Shown here: one piece after another, positions 1-6,273 of the stretch
Layout: each line of letters starts with the position of its first letter
Numbering within the stretch: the first letter of the stretch is position 1
Notes under the pieces: generated by a model
What the model was told of the DNA's origin: nothing
Seen by the model: only the letters and a program-made list of their open reading frames with translations
The model's database searches: none
Program-made: the position numbers and the translations under genes
Origin: Clostridiales bacterium
GTDB lineage: Bacteria > Bacillota > Clostridia > Peptostreptococcales > Anaerovoracaceae
Length of the DNA: 6,563 nt
Reading direction: 5' to 3'
NCBI GenBank assembly: GCA_003542355.1
Contig: DPKU01000171.1
Coordinates: 1-6,563, forward strand

Positions 1-7
1 CCGCCTC

Positions 8-36
8 TTGCTTTTTTTGCGGGAATGTTATAGAAT
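8..36 (+). promoter_or_regulatory. Probable sigma-A-type promoter for the SLH/rho operon
   Basis: A -35-like TTGCTT (8-13) is separated by exactly 17 bases from a -10-like TAGAAT (31-36), which matches TATAAT at five of six positions. Transcription would start near position 43, leaving a leader of about 48 bases before the ATG at 91. The -35 box matches the consensus only at TTG. It overlaps a run of seven T that could also be the tail of a terminator for a gene left of the window, but the 5' arm is not visible. This is a prediction from spacing and consensus only. Confidence 0.5.
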
Positions 37-90
37 GCTTATGCGGGCGGCGTTCTGCCGTTCGATTTCCCTTATTTGCAGGTACAATAA

Positions 91-1227
91 ATGAAGAAAA
101 AACATAACGCAACTTTGGGTCGTCCCCAAAGAAGGATGTGGGTCGCTGTCGTATTGACGCTGTCCATATCCCTGTCAGCTTTTGCCCTGACGGGCTTTGT
201 TGATGTGGAAGAAGCCTATTGGGGCGCCCCCTATATCCAGACTGCTGCCGATTCGGGCATCATCAATGGCTATCCCACCGAAGAGGATGGGATATTTCGC
301 TTTGTTCCGGAAAACCCGGTGAGCAAGCAGGAATCTCTGGCCATGATCTACCGGACGCTCCAGAGCGCCGGTCTTCTGCAGGAGGAGGCGAATCTATCCG
401 GATCCTATGCCCAGCAGCTGAACGCTGCAGGGATTGCCGAATGGGCCCGTTTATACGCCGCCTACGGGTTTCGGTACGGGTATGTAGCGGCCGGAGATTT
501 TCAGAGTGCCGGCGGCGCGGCTCTTGCGCCCCGTCAATTGATCGCGATGTGGGCAGCCAGGGCCATGAACTACGAGCTGGCGCCGGCCGCCGTATTGCCT
601 TATGCGGATGGCGCAAAGATTTCCAATGAAGCCTTCGCCTATACGGATGCGCTGTACCGCAACCAGATCATGACCGGAGACAACAAGGGCAACCTGAACC
701 CGGCGGACGGGATCCGCAGAGTCGAATTTGCTGCGGTGTGTACCAGGTTGATGGACGATGCGGAGCGCATGGTCCAGTTGCCTCAGGCGGCCAGAAAACG
801 GGAGGACAGTCTGATCCTTCACAGTGGCACCGTGAAGAGTGTACAGGCGAACAGTCGTCGCTTTCTACTGCAAAAGTCCGACGGCGGCACCTGGAGCGTC
901 CAGCTGTCTTCTGATGCGACGATCCTGGTGGATGGCAGGGAAGTTTCAGCTGCAGAGCTTGCGACTCTGGAAAACAAATTCGTATCGGTCTCCTGTCTTA
1001 TGGGTGCCGGCAGGCAGGTCCTGATCGAGACCGGTGTGCGGGTGCAGACAGGCTGGATCGAAAATCTTTCCTCGGAGGATGATTACGGGATACTGACCCT
1101 TTCCACGGAGGACGGACAGCTGATCCGGTATTGCTATGATGACGAAACGCTGGCCGACGTGACGATCCAGATGGGAATCGATGTTTCCCTGATCGCTGAC
1201 GGCGCCTACGTGCTGGAGATCAAATAG
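91..1227 (+). CDS. Secreted S-layer homology (SLH) domain protein
   Basis: This 378-residue protein is probably exported and held on the cell wall. A basic N-terminus (KKK at 2-4, RR at 14-15) is followed by a hydrophobic segment (16-32) ending in SAFA, so signal peptidase I would cut near residue 32. Three SLH-like units follow. The first, at about 36-90, has FVDV, a GYP turn and FVPENPVSKQE. The second, at about 119-160, is degenerate. The third, at about 169-221, has LPYAD, IMTGD and RRVEF. SLH domains usually bind pyruvylated secondary cell-wall polymers. The TRAE-type binding motif is altered in all three units (SKQE, APRQ, RRVE), so anchoring strength is uncertain. The C-terminal part (about 241-377) is predicted to be beta-rich. 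It begins HSGTVKSVQ and contains ATILVDGREVS, which resembles the small beta domains (DUF5666-like) often attached to SLH proteins. The biological role of the tail is unknown. The start codon has only a weak ribosome binding site (AGGT, seven bases upstream). The gene lies 30 bases before rho and is probably co-transcribed with it. Confidence 0.85.
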   Translation: MKKKHNATLGRPQRRMWVAVVLTLSISLSAFALTGFVDVEEAYWGAPYIQTAADSGIINGYPTEEDGIFRFVPENPVSKQESLAMIYRTLQSAGLLQEEANLSGSYAQQLNAAGIAEWARLYAAYGFRYGYVAAGDFQSAGGAALAPRQLIAMWAARAMNYELAPAAVLPYADGAKISNEAFAYTDALYRNQIMTGDNKGNLNPADGIRRVEFAAVCTRLMDDAERMVQLPQAARKREDSLILHSGTVKSVQANSRRFLLQKSDGGTWSVQLSSDATILVDGREVSAAELATLENKFVSVSCLMGAGRQVLIETGVRVQTGWIENLSSEDDYGILTLSTEDGQLIRYCYDDETLADVTIQMGIDVSLIADGAYVLEIK

Positions 1228-1246
1228 GAGCCTGGCGCTCTTGACG

Positions 1247-1252
1247 AAAGGA
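1247..1252 (+). promoter_or_regulatory. Ribosome binding site of rho
   Basis: AAAGGA lies five bases before the ATG at 1258, inside the 30-base gap after the SLH gene. It supports this start, and the N-terminal Rho domain begins directly from it. No terminator hairpin is visible in the gap, so read-through from the SLH gene is expected. Confidence 0.6.
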
Positions 1253-1257
1253 TTTCA

Positions 1258-2703
1258 ATGGAACTGGATATACTCAAAGATAAAAAAGTGGCTGAATTGC
1301 GGGAGATCGCAAGCGCACTGGGCGTGGCCGATACGGCAAAAATGAAGAAAAAGGAGATCCTGGATCTCCTGACGAATATGCATTTGGAAGCTGCCGCGCA
1401 GAAGAAGGGCAATGAGACGGTCCAAGAGTCCGCAGGTGCGGATGCGGCCGGCCCGGACGCCGGGAAGAACGGCGGCAAAAAGGTATACGAATGGCGTCCG
1501 GAACCCGAGGCTGTGCCTCGGGACGTCGAGGACGACGAGCCGGCCGAGCCTGCGGACAGCTGCCGAGAAGAAGAACCTTTAAAGGATGGGCGGACCCTAA
1601 AGACCGGCATCCTGGATATCGCAGACGGCGGCTTCGGATTCCTTCGATTCAATAATTTCCTTACTTCCGACGAAGACGTGTATGTGTCACCGACCCAGAT
1701 CCGGCGGTTCAATTTAAAAACCGGCGACAAGCTTTGCGGCATCGCCCGTCAGCCCAACGAAGGAGAGCGCTTTGGCGCACTGCTTTTTGTCAAGACCGTC
1801 AACGGAGACGACCCGGGCTTCGCCCGCAAGCGACCTGATTTTTCCGATCTGACGCCTGTGTTCCCGAATCGGCGCATCCATCTGGAAAAAGGAAGCCGCG
1901 AGCTCTCCATGCGCCTGATCGACCTGGTGGCCCCCATCGGCCTGGGTCAGCGGGGCATGATCGTTGCGCCGCCGAAAGCTGGGAAGACCACATTGCTCAA
2001 GCAGATCGCCAAGAGCATCGAACGTCAGAAGGTGAACGCCGAGCTCATCGTGCTGCTCATCGACGAGCGACCCGAAGAGGTGACAGATATGCAGCGCTCC
2101 ATCAATGGGGAGGTTATCTACTCCACATTCGATGAGCAGCCCTCTCATCACGTGAAGGTGGCTGAAATGGTTCTGGCCAGAGCCCAGCGTCTGGTGGAAC
2201 ACGGAAAGCATGTGATCATTCTGCTGGACAGTATCACCCGCCTGGCGCGGGCGTACAATCTTGTGGAACCGTCATCAGGCCGTACCCTTTCCGGCGGTCT
2301 GGACCCGGCAGCTCTCCACAAACCCAAAAAGTTCTTCGGCGCCGCCCGGAATCTGGAAGAAGGCGGCAGCATTACTATTTTGGCCACTGCCTTGGTCGAG
2401 ACCGGCAGTCGCATGGACGACGTCATCTTCGAAGAATTCAAAGGTACAGGCAACATGGAATTGCACCTAGATCGCAAGCTTTCAGAAAAACGGATCTTCC
2501 CGGCGATCAGCCTGAACAAATCCGGAACGCGCAGAGAGGATCTGCTCATGCGCCAGGAAGAGTTGGAAGCCATTTGGCTCATGCGTCGCGCGATGGGAGA
2601 CCTGGGCGCCCAGGAGGCCACAGAGCGGATCATCGATGAACTGGTGCACACCAGGAGCAACGAAGACTTTATACAGATATTCAAGAAGCTGAGGCTCGTT
2701 TAA
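1258..2703 (+). CDS. rho: Transcription termination factor Rho
   Basis: Rho is a hexameric RNA-dependent ATPase and translocase that loads on nascent RNA and ends transcription. This 481-residue protein has the full domain order. A SAP-like Rho_N domain (about 5-42, with LKDKKVAELREIASALG) comes first, then an acidic, low-complexity linker (about 46-112). The primary RNA-binding cold-shock-like domain (about 115-184) carries the RNP1-like GGFGFLRF (124-131) and DVYVS (140-144). The ATPase core follows. Its Walker A is APPKAGKT (237-244), the catalytic-glutamate segment is LLIDERPEE (266-274, E270), and Walker B is ILLDS (321-325, D324). The R-loop segment is EFKGTGNMEL (393-402), and the arginine finger is expected in SGTRRE (422-427, R425). 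The bicyclomycin-contact segment DSITRLARAYN (324-334) matches the family, so sensitivity is plausible. All key residues are present and the enzyme should be active. The linker makes it longer than E. coli Rho (419 residues). Its TAA stop shares its last base with the next start codon, which suggests translational coupling. Confidence 0.98.
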   Translation: MELDILKDKKVAELREIASALGVADTAKMKKKEILDLLTNMHLEAAAQKKGNETVQESAGADAAGPDAGKNGGKKVYEWRPEPEAVPRDVEDDEPAEPADSCREEEPLKDGRTLKTGILDIADGGFGFLRFNNFLTSDEDVYVSPTQIRRFNLKTGDKLCGIARQPNEGERFGALLFVKTVNGDDPGFARKRPDFSDLTPVFPNRRIHLEKGSRELSMRLIDLVAPIGLGQRGMIVAPPKAGKTTLLKQIAKSIERQKVNAELIVLLIDERPEEVTDMQRSINGEVIYSTFDEQPSHHVKVAEMVLARAQRLVEHGKHVIILLDSITRLARAYNLVEPSSGRTLSGGLDPAALHKPKKFFGAARNLEEGGSITILATALVETGSRMDDVIFEEFKGTGNMELHLDRKLSEKRIFPAISLNKSGTRREDLLMRQEELEAIWLMRRAMGDLGAQEATERIIDELVHTRSNEDFIQIFKKLRLV

Positions 2704-3800
2704 TGGATCTGAAAAAAATATTCGTGAAAAACGCCTGTCCCACAAAAATAGGGGGGCAAGCTATATTGGAAGGATTGATGATGAAAGGAACGGAACAGTT
2801 GTCCATCGCCATCCGCAAGCCTTCCGGAGCGATCCATCTGAGCGTGGAACCTTTAAAGGCACCGGGAAGATGGAAAAAAATCCCGGTGCTTCGCGGTATC
2901 GTGGTCTTTATGGCATCTCTGATCCAGGGCACCGGTATTCTGCTGTATTCCGCCGAGATCCTGGAAGAATTCACCGACGCGGAAGGAAAGCCGCTCTACG
3001 AAAAAGACAAGATGACGATCTGGCTGGAAAAACATCTTGGCGAAAAGGGAGCTCTGAACGTGATGCTCTACTTTTCTGTTGCTCTGGCCATTCTTATGAC
3101 CGTGGGCGTCTTTATCATCCTGCCAACCTGGCTGATCAACGGAGCCAAGTCCTGGGGCGGCATACACAACGAAGTCGCCTTGAACTTAATGGAAGGCGCT
3201 GTGCGGATCGCTATGTTTGTCCTCTACGTCAAGCTCATATCGGGCATGGAAGACATTAAAAAAGTTTTTCAATACCATGGCGCGGAACACAAGACCATCC
3301 ACTGCTACGAGAGCGGGCTGGAATTGACGCCAGAAAACGCCCAGACGTTCTACACGCTACATCCCCGGTGCGGGACCAGCTTTCTGATGTTTGTAATGAT
3401 GCTCAGCCTGCTCATTTTTTCTCTGCTGGGTTGGCCGAGTCTGGCTGTCCGGATCCTGTCCCGCCTTTTGTTGATCCCGCTGATCGCAGGTCTTTCTTAT
3501 GAGCTCCTGCAGTTCACCGGGCGGCATGACGGCCGGCTGGTGAAAGCGCTGAGCATGCCGGGCATCGCCTTGCAGAAACTGACGACGAAGGAACCCACAC
3601 TGGATCAACTGGAAGTGGCCATAGTCGCCATGAAGGCAGTGATGTCTGCACAAGAGCGAGAAAAAGACCCTTTTATGAGCGAGTTGCAGGCCGGCCGGTA
3701 TTGGGTCGGCACGCTGAATCAGGAAGGGTTGCTCCAAAAGGACGAAGACGCCACGGAGGCTTACCGAAAGCGAAAGACATCCCGGGGGCGTTCAAAATGA
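2703..3800 (+). CDS. yqhQ: DUF1385 family membrane protein, YqhQ-like
   Basis: This 365-residue protein belongs to the conserved DUF1385/YqhQ family (COG3872), sometimes labelled a predicted metal-dependent enzyme; its reaction is not established. Family signatures are GGQAILEGLMMKG (17-29), YHGAEHKTIHCYE (191-203), HPRCGTSFL (220-228), GLSYELLQFTGRH (263-275), and PGIALQKLTTKEP with DQLEVAI near the C-terminus (286-307). The conserved His, Glu and Cys residues of the YHGAEHK and HPRCGTS blocks could bind a metal; that is inference. Hydrophobic stretches at about 62-83, 119-145, 163-181, 224-246 and 248-268 predict an integral membrane protein with three to five segments. The C-terminus is basic (RKRKTSRGRSK). 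Translation starts inside the rho stop (TAATG), with GAGG about eight bases upstream, and the gene ends in an ATGA overlap with prmC. This placement between rho and prmC recalls other Clostridia, but the family is poorly characterised and the context does not by itself give it a role. Confidence 0.92.
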   Translation: MDLKKIFVKNACPTKIGGQAILEGLMMKGTEQLSIAIRKPSGAIHLSVEPLKAPGRWKKIPVLRGIVVFMASLIQGTGILLYSAEILEEFTDAEGKPLYEKDKMTIWLEKHLGEKGALNVMLYFSVALAILMTVGVFIILPTWLINGAKSWGGIHNEVALNLMEGAVRIAMFVLYVKLISGMEDIKKVFQYHGAEHKTIHCYESGLELTPENAQTFYTLHPRCGTSFLMFVMMLSLLIFSLLGWPSLAVRILSRLLLIPLIAGLSYELLQFTGRHDGRLVKALSMPGIALQKLTTKEPTLDQLEVAIVAMKAVMSAQEREKDPFMSELQAGRYWVGTLNQEGLLQKDEDATEAYRKRKTSRGRSK

Positions 3801-4666
3801 CTTTGCGGGAGCTGCTGAACATCGGAACAGACCTCCTGAAAAAGCAAGGGAACGAGGATGCGGTCACCGAATCGGAGCTGTTGCTCTGCCATCTGCTGAA
3901 CAAGGATCGGATCTATCTGTACGCCTATGCGCGGGAACCTGCAGATGAAGATCTCTGTCAGACATTTTTTGATCTGCTCCAGCGAAGAGCCGGGGGGACA
4001 CCGCTGCAGTATATTTTAGGCACAGTGGAATTCATGGGCATTCCCTTAACTGTAAACGAGTCGGTCCTGATTCCCCGTCAGGATACGGAACTCCTGGCCG
4101 AGGAAGCACTGAAAGAGCTGTCAAAGCTGACCCGGCTCCTAAGGCATCACCAGATCCTGGATCTCTGCACCGGAAGCGGAGCTCTGGCCATTTCCATCGC
4201 CAAACTGGATCGCAAAGCCCGGGTGACTGCGGCGGATCTGTCGGAGGAGGCGCTGGAAGTGGCACGCAAGAATGCAGCGGTTGCCGGCGTGACCGATACG
4301 ATCCATTTTTGTCAGGGAGACTTGTTTGAAGCGCTGGATGGACAGGGTCCTTTCGATTTGATCCTCTCCAATCCGCCCTATATCGCCACCGATGTGATCG
4401 ACACCCTGGCGGTGGGGATCCGGGATCATGAACCTCGGATGGCTCTGGATGGAGGGACGGATGGACTGGATTTGATCCGGCGGATCCTGGAAGAGGCGCC
4501 CCGTCACATGAAGCCAGGCGGCCTGCTGCTCATGGAGATCGGCTACGATCAGGGGAATGTGGTGCGCGCACTGGCTCTGAGTCAGAAAAATCCCTTTATT
4601 CGTGCGCGGATCCTTCGGGATCTCAACGGAAATGATCGCGTCCTCAAGGCGCGGAAAGCACGATAA
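3797..4666 (+). CDS. prmC: Release factor glutamine methyltransferase PrmC
   Basis: PrmC transfers a methyl group from S-adenosylmethionine to the glutamine of the GGQ motif in release factors RF1 and RF2, improving peptide release. The 289-residue protein has the helical release-factor-binding N-terminal domain (about 1-85, including RRAGGTPLQYILGTVEF at 63-79). A Rossmann methyltransferase domain follows. Its motifs are LIPRQDTELL (91-100), SAM-binding LDLCTGSGALAI (121-132), acidic ADLSEEALEVARKN (146-159), and the catalytic NPPY (192-195) that binds the target glutamine amide. The C-terminus has DLNGNDRVLKAR (275-286). Length and motifs are typical and complete. The reading frame is open back to an ATG at 3701. 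The start at 3797 is preferred because the PrmC family sequence begins there (MTLRELL) and because ATGA overlaps the yqhQ stop, a classic coupling arrangement; the upstream part only overlaps yqhQ in another frame. No prfA (RF1) follows, although that gene is a frequent neighbour. Confidence 0.96.
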   Translation: MTLRELLNIGTDLLKKQGNEDAVTESELLLCHLLNKDRIYLYAYAREPADEDLCQTFFDLLQRRAGGTPLQYILGTVEFMGIPLTVNESVLIPRQDTELLAEEALKELSKLTRLLRHHQILDLCTGSGALAISIAKLDRKARVTAADLSEEALEVARKNAAVAGVTDTIHFCQGDLFEALDGQGPFDLILSNPPYIATDVIDTLAVGIRDHEPRMALDGGTDGLDLIRRILEEAPRHMKPGGLLLMEIGYDQGNVVRALALSQKNPFIRARILRDLNGNDRVLKARKAR

Positions 4667-4673
4667 AAAGTGC

Positions 4674-4702
4674 TTGCATGGCCAATTGGTCTATGCTATT
4701 AT
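4674..4702 (+). promoter_or_regulatory. Extended -10 promoter for rpmE
   Basis: TTGCAT (4674-4679) is followed after a 17-base spacer by TATTAT (4697-4702), which matches the -10 consensus at five of six positions. A TGC immediately before it (4694-4696) makes an extended -10. The box sits eight bases after the prmC stop, in an AT-rich stretch that contrasts with the flanking genes. Transcription would start near 4709. This gives rpmE its own expression in addition to read-through from the rho operon. Confidence 0.75.
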
Positions 4703-4708
4703 ATATAA

Positions 4709-4796
4709 GCGTTCATTTGGCGTACTCGTGTTTGGGATAAAAACGATTATCTCGAACATAGACGATAGATATGTTGGGAAGAAGGAGGAAAGAGAC
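4709..4796 (+). promoter_or_regulatory. Leader of rpmE with competing hairpins
   Basis: The predicted leader is about 88 bases, long for a 66-codon gene. Three pairings can be drawn. (1) GGGATAA (4734-4740) pairs with TTATCTC (4747-4753), including one G-U, around a six-base loop. (2) TATCTCG (4748-4754) pairs with CGA plus GATA (4763-4765, 4768-4771) with a two-base bulge. (3) AACATA (4755-4760) pairs with TATGTT (4770-4775). Pairings 1 and 2 share bases, as do 2 and 3, so they exclude one another. Ribosomal-protein leaders, including some for bL31, are known autoregulatory elements. Whether this is one is inference; AT-rich short pairings can also arise by chance. Confidence 0.35.
4784..4788 (+). 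promoter_or_regulatory. Strong ribosome binding site of rpmE
   Basis: GGAGG lies eight bases before the ATG at 4797 and fixes that start. The same reading frame is open back to 4602, but the upstream part runs through prmC and the leader and has no family similarity. Confidence 0.85.
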
Positions 4797-4997
4797 ATGA
4801 AAGCAGAGATCCATCCCGATTACAAAGAGTGCAAAGTCACTTGTGCCTGCGGCAACGAATTTACGACACGGTCCACGAAGGACGAAATTCGTTTAGATGT
4901 TTGTTCTCAGTGCCATCCGTTCTTTACGGGACAGCAGAAATTTATTAATCGCGGCGGTCGTGTGGAAAAGTTCAAGAACAAGTACAATATCGACTGA
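4797..4997 (+). CDS. rpmE: Large-subunit ribosomal protein bL31 (zinc-binding type)
   Basis: bL31 bridges the ribosomal subunits, contacting 5S rRNA and the central protuberance. The 66-residue protein begins MKAEIHPDYK, and has CACGNEFTTRSTK (16-28), VCSQCHPFFTGQQKF (35-49) and GGRVEKFKNKY (53-63), a full-length match to the family. Cysteines at 16, 18, 36 and 39 form the C+ zinc-binding set, so this is the form used when zinc is available rather than the zinc-free C- paralogue. Cys12 is an additional cysteine not normally part of the set. In many Firmicutes rpmE directly follows rho; here it lies after prmC, with its own promoter and a terminator behind it. No obvious Zur-type operator was recognised. 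Confidence 0.97.
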   Translation: MKAEIHPDYKECKVTCACGNEFTTRSTKDEIRLDVCSQCHPFFTGQQKFINRGGRVEKFKNKYNID

Positions 4998-5015
4998 TCG
5001 TATGGCAGACCAAGC

Positions 5016-5046
5016 AAAAAGACCCGGACCGCAAGGCCGGGTTTTT
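5016..5046 (+). terminator. Intrinsic terminator after rpmE
   Basis: The hairpin has ACCCGG (5022-5027), a bulged A, then CC. These pair with GG and CCGGGT (5035-5042) across a GCAA tetraloop of the GNRA type. A T-tract (5042-5046) follows, and an A-run (5016-5020) precedes the stem and can extend the pairing. It starts 18 bases after the rpmE stop and closes the rho-to-rpmE block. The A-run and T-run suggest some function on the opposite strand, but no gene faces it there. Confidence 0.9.
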
Positions 5047-5047
5047 G

Positions 5048-5053
5048 TATAAT
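5048..5053 (+). promoter_or_regulatory. Possible -10 box for the gene at 5074
   Basis: A perfect TATAAT begins two bases after the terminator T-tract and about 20 bases before the next start codon, so the transcript would begin near 5060 with a very short leader. At a 17-base spacing the -35 position falls in the terminator stem (CGGACC) and does not resemble TTGACA, so the promoter is either weak or activator-dependent, or the match is accidental. Confidence 0.4.
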
Positions 5054-5073
5054 CAGGACAGGCGCGGAGGCCT

Positions 5074-6261
5074 ATGGACAGAAACGAACTGAAAGTATTA
5101 CCCGGCGGCAGGAGTGAAAATCTCTATGCCGACTACCGCTTTATCAGCGGTGAGATCACAGACACCCGATTGATGGGTGTTCTTGGCATGCACTTGCATT
5201 GGAAACTGCCCTACCCGGCAGCCGAGCCTCATCTTCATCAATACTACTATTACGACATCGAGGAATTGGGCCTGGAAACCTACCACACCTATGTCGGAGA
5301 CGATCCGGTGACGGTAGAGCTGGCCTGCAAAAATCTCTTCGGTGGGTTGGGTGCAAAGATGAAATCCCTGAACGAGCGGGAGGGCCGCCATCTGGCTGCG
5401 GAATTCATCAACGAGACCCGAAGAAAACGGCTGACGCTGCCCGAGGAGGCGGTGGATCTGGAATTCATCACTAGGATGCCGGTCTTTCTGTCCCACGATG
5501 AGCAGGAAGAATTGATCTCAAAGATCTGTACCGATATCCACAGCGACGATCAGTTGATCCACTATTATCTGATGCGGGTGTTCGGCATGGACCTGAAAGG
5601 GGCTGCCTATCTTTGCGCGCCTGCATTCCTGTCTGCCGGGGGACCCCAGACGTTCCTCACGGAGCATTCCACATTCTTGCGCAACACCATCGAAGAATAC
5701 CTGGACGAATCCGGCCGCCTTTCCTATCTTTGTGAATCGCTGGTGGAAACTGAGAACAAGCACTGGCTGGTGGTTTCGGAGCTGGAACTGTCGGAAGGCC
5801 GCATCATTTCTGCAAACAGAAAGTCCGCTTTTGAGATTTCCCTTTACGAAGCATCCATGATGCTCAGCCGGTGGGAGTATGTAACGGTCTACGAGATCTT
5901 AAAGGATCCCGACGACTTTGATATCGAATTCACCACCTACAGCCTGGGCGCCATGCGCACCGAACACGCCAACGGCGAAATGTTTATGGAATTCAAGAAG
6001 GACAACAGCCACGTGGACCAACGTGTATTCAATTTGAGCGATGATATCAACTGCCTTTATTATGTGACGGACTTCGGCCAGCTGATCCTGGCGGCCTACT
6101 CCCTGGAAGCCATCGGCGTGATGGAAGACCGGCTACACAGCAGCCCGCTGTCTTCAGCTGTCTTTCCCACAGCCCGGTATCAGTTCCAGGAACCGGTCCT
6201 CTACGAATTTGCCCAAAGCGATTATGAAGACTTTGAAGAATTTTTAAAGGCACTGAAATAA
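5074..6261 (+). CDS. Conserved-looking cytoplasmic protein of unknown function
   Basis: I do not recognise this 395-residue protein. It has no signal peptide or membrane segment and is rich in Glu and Asp, so it is probably a soluble cytoplasmic protein. The N-terminal part (about 16-75) resembles a compact alpha/beta domain: LYADYRFISGEITDTRLMG, then two HxH motifs (H40/H42 and H53/H55) and four tyrosines (57-60) before DIEELGLETY. A helical middle (about 76-225) contains LNEREGRHLAAEFINETRRK (99-118) and HDEQEELISKI. The C-terminal half (about 228-380) looks beta-rich, with alternating hydrophobic residues in WLVVSELELSEGRIISANRK (231-250) and YEILKDPDDFDIEFTTYSLG. The coding frame is supported by regular codon use over its whole length and by tight linkage to the next gene (12-base gap). 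GGAGG (5066-5070) lies only three bases from the ATG, shorter than usual. The next in-frame ATG is Met34, which would remove a conserved-looking region. A role related to the following aminopeptidase is possible but unproven. Confidence 0.85.
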   Translation: MDRNELKVLPGGRSENLYADYRFISGEITDTRLMGVLGMHLHWKLPYPAAEPHLHQYYYYDIEELGLETYHTYVGDDPVTVELACKNLFGGLGAKMKSLNEREGRHLAAEFINETRRKRLTLPEEAVDLEFITRMPVFLSHDEQEELISKICTDIHSDDQLIHYYLMRVFGMDLKGAAYLCAPAFLSAGGPQTFLTEHSTFLRNTIEEYLDESGRLSYLCESLVETENKHWLVVSELELSEGRIISANRKSAFEISLYEASMMLSRWEYVTVYEILKDPDDFDIEFTTYSLGAMRTEHANGEMFMEFKKDNSHVDQRVFNLSDDINCLYYVTDFGQLILAAYSLEAIGVMEDRLHSSPLSSAVFPTARYQFQEPVLYEFAQSDYEDFEEFLKALK

Positions 6262-6265
6262 GGAG
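6262..6265 (+). promoter_or_regulatory. Ribosome binding site of the M29 peptidase gene
   Basis: GGAG, within AAGGAGA that begins in the TAA stop of the preceding gene, lies eight bases before the ATG at 6274. It sets the start and indicates that both genes are read from one transcript. Confidence 0.8.
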
Positions 6266-6273
6266 ATATCAAC

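Noticed and set aside
1..30. Tail of an upstream intrinsic terminator (T-run at 12-18)
   Set aside because: Only the possible 3' arm and T-run lie in the window; the 5' arm cannot be seen, so it is not listed as a feature.
1351..1369. GATCCTGGATC inverted repeat, with a similar copy near 4153
   Set aside because: Both copies lie inside conserved coding sequence (rho and prmC motif I) and reflect common Ile-Leu-Asp-Leu codons rather than a repeat element.
1206..1742. 178-codon open frame on the minus strand opposite rho
   Set aside because: It lies wholly opposite conserved rho sequence apart from its edges, is rich in Ser, Arg and Pro as expected for a shadow frame, and has no recognisable domain or convincing ribosome binding site.
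2148..2684. 178-codon open frame on the minus strand opposite the rho ATPase core
   Set aside because: The opposite strand encodes invariant Rho motifs; the antisense product is Arg/Ser-rich with no family resemblance.
3701..3796. N-terminal extension of prmC
   Set aside because: It overlaps yqhQ in another frame, lacks similarity to PrmC, and the ATGA overlap at 3797 gives a family-consistent start.
4741..4770. Possible Zur operator in front of the zinc-binding bL31 gene
   Set aside because: ACGATTAT and GACGAT-like pieces are present but do not form the expected inverted repeat, and the four-cysteine form is generally not the Zur-repressed paralogue.
4602..4796. 65-residue N-terminal extension of bL31
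   Set aside because: It crosses the end of prmC, the promoter and the leader; the start at 4797 has GGAGG at ideal distance and the standard family N-terminus.
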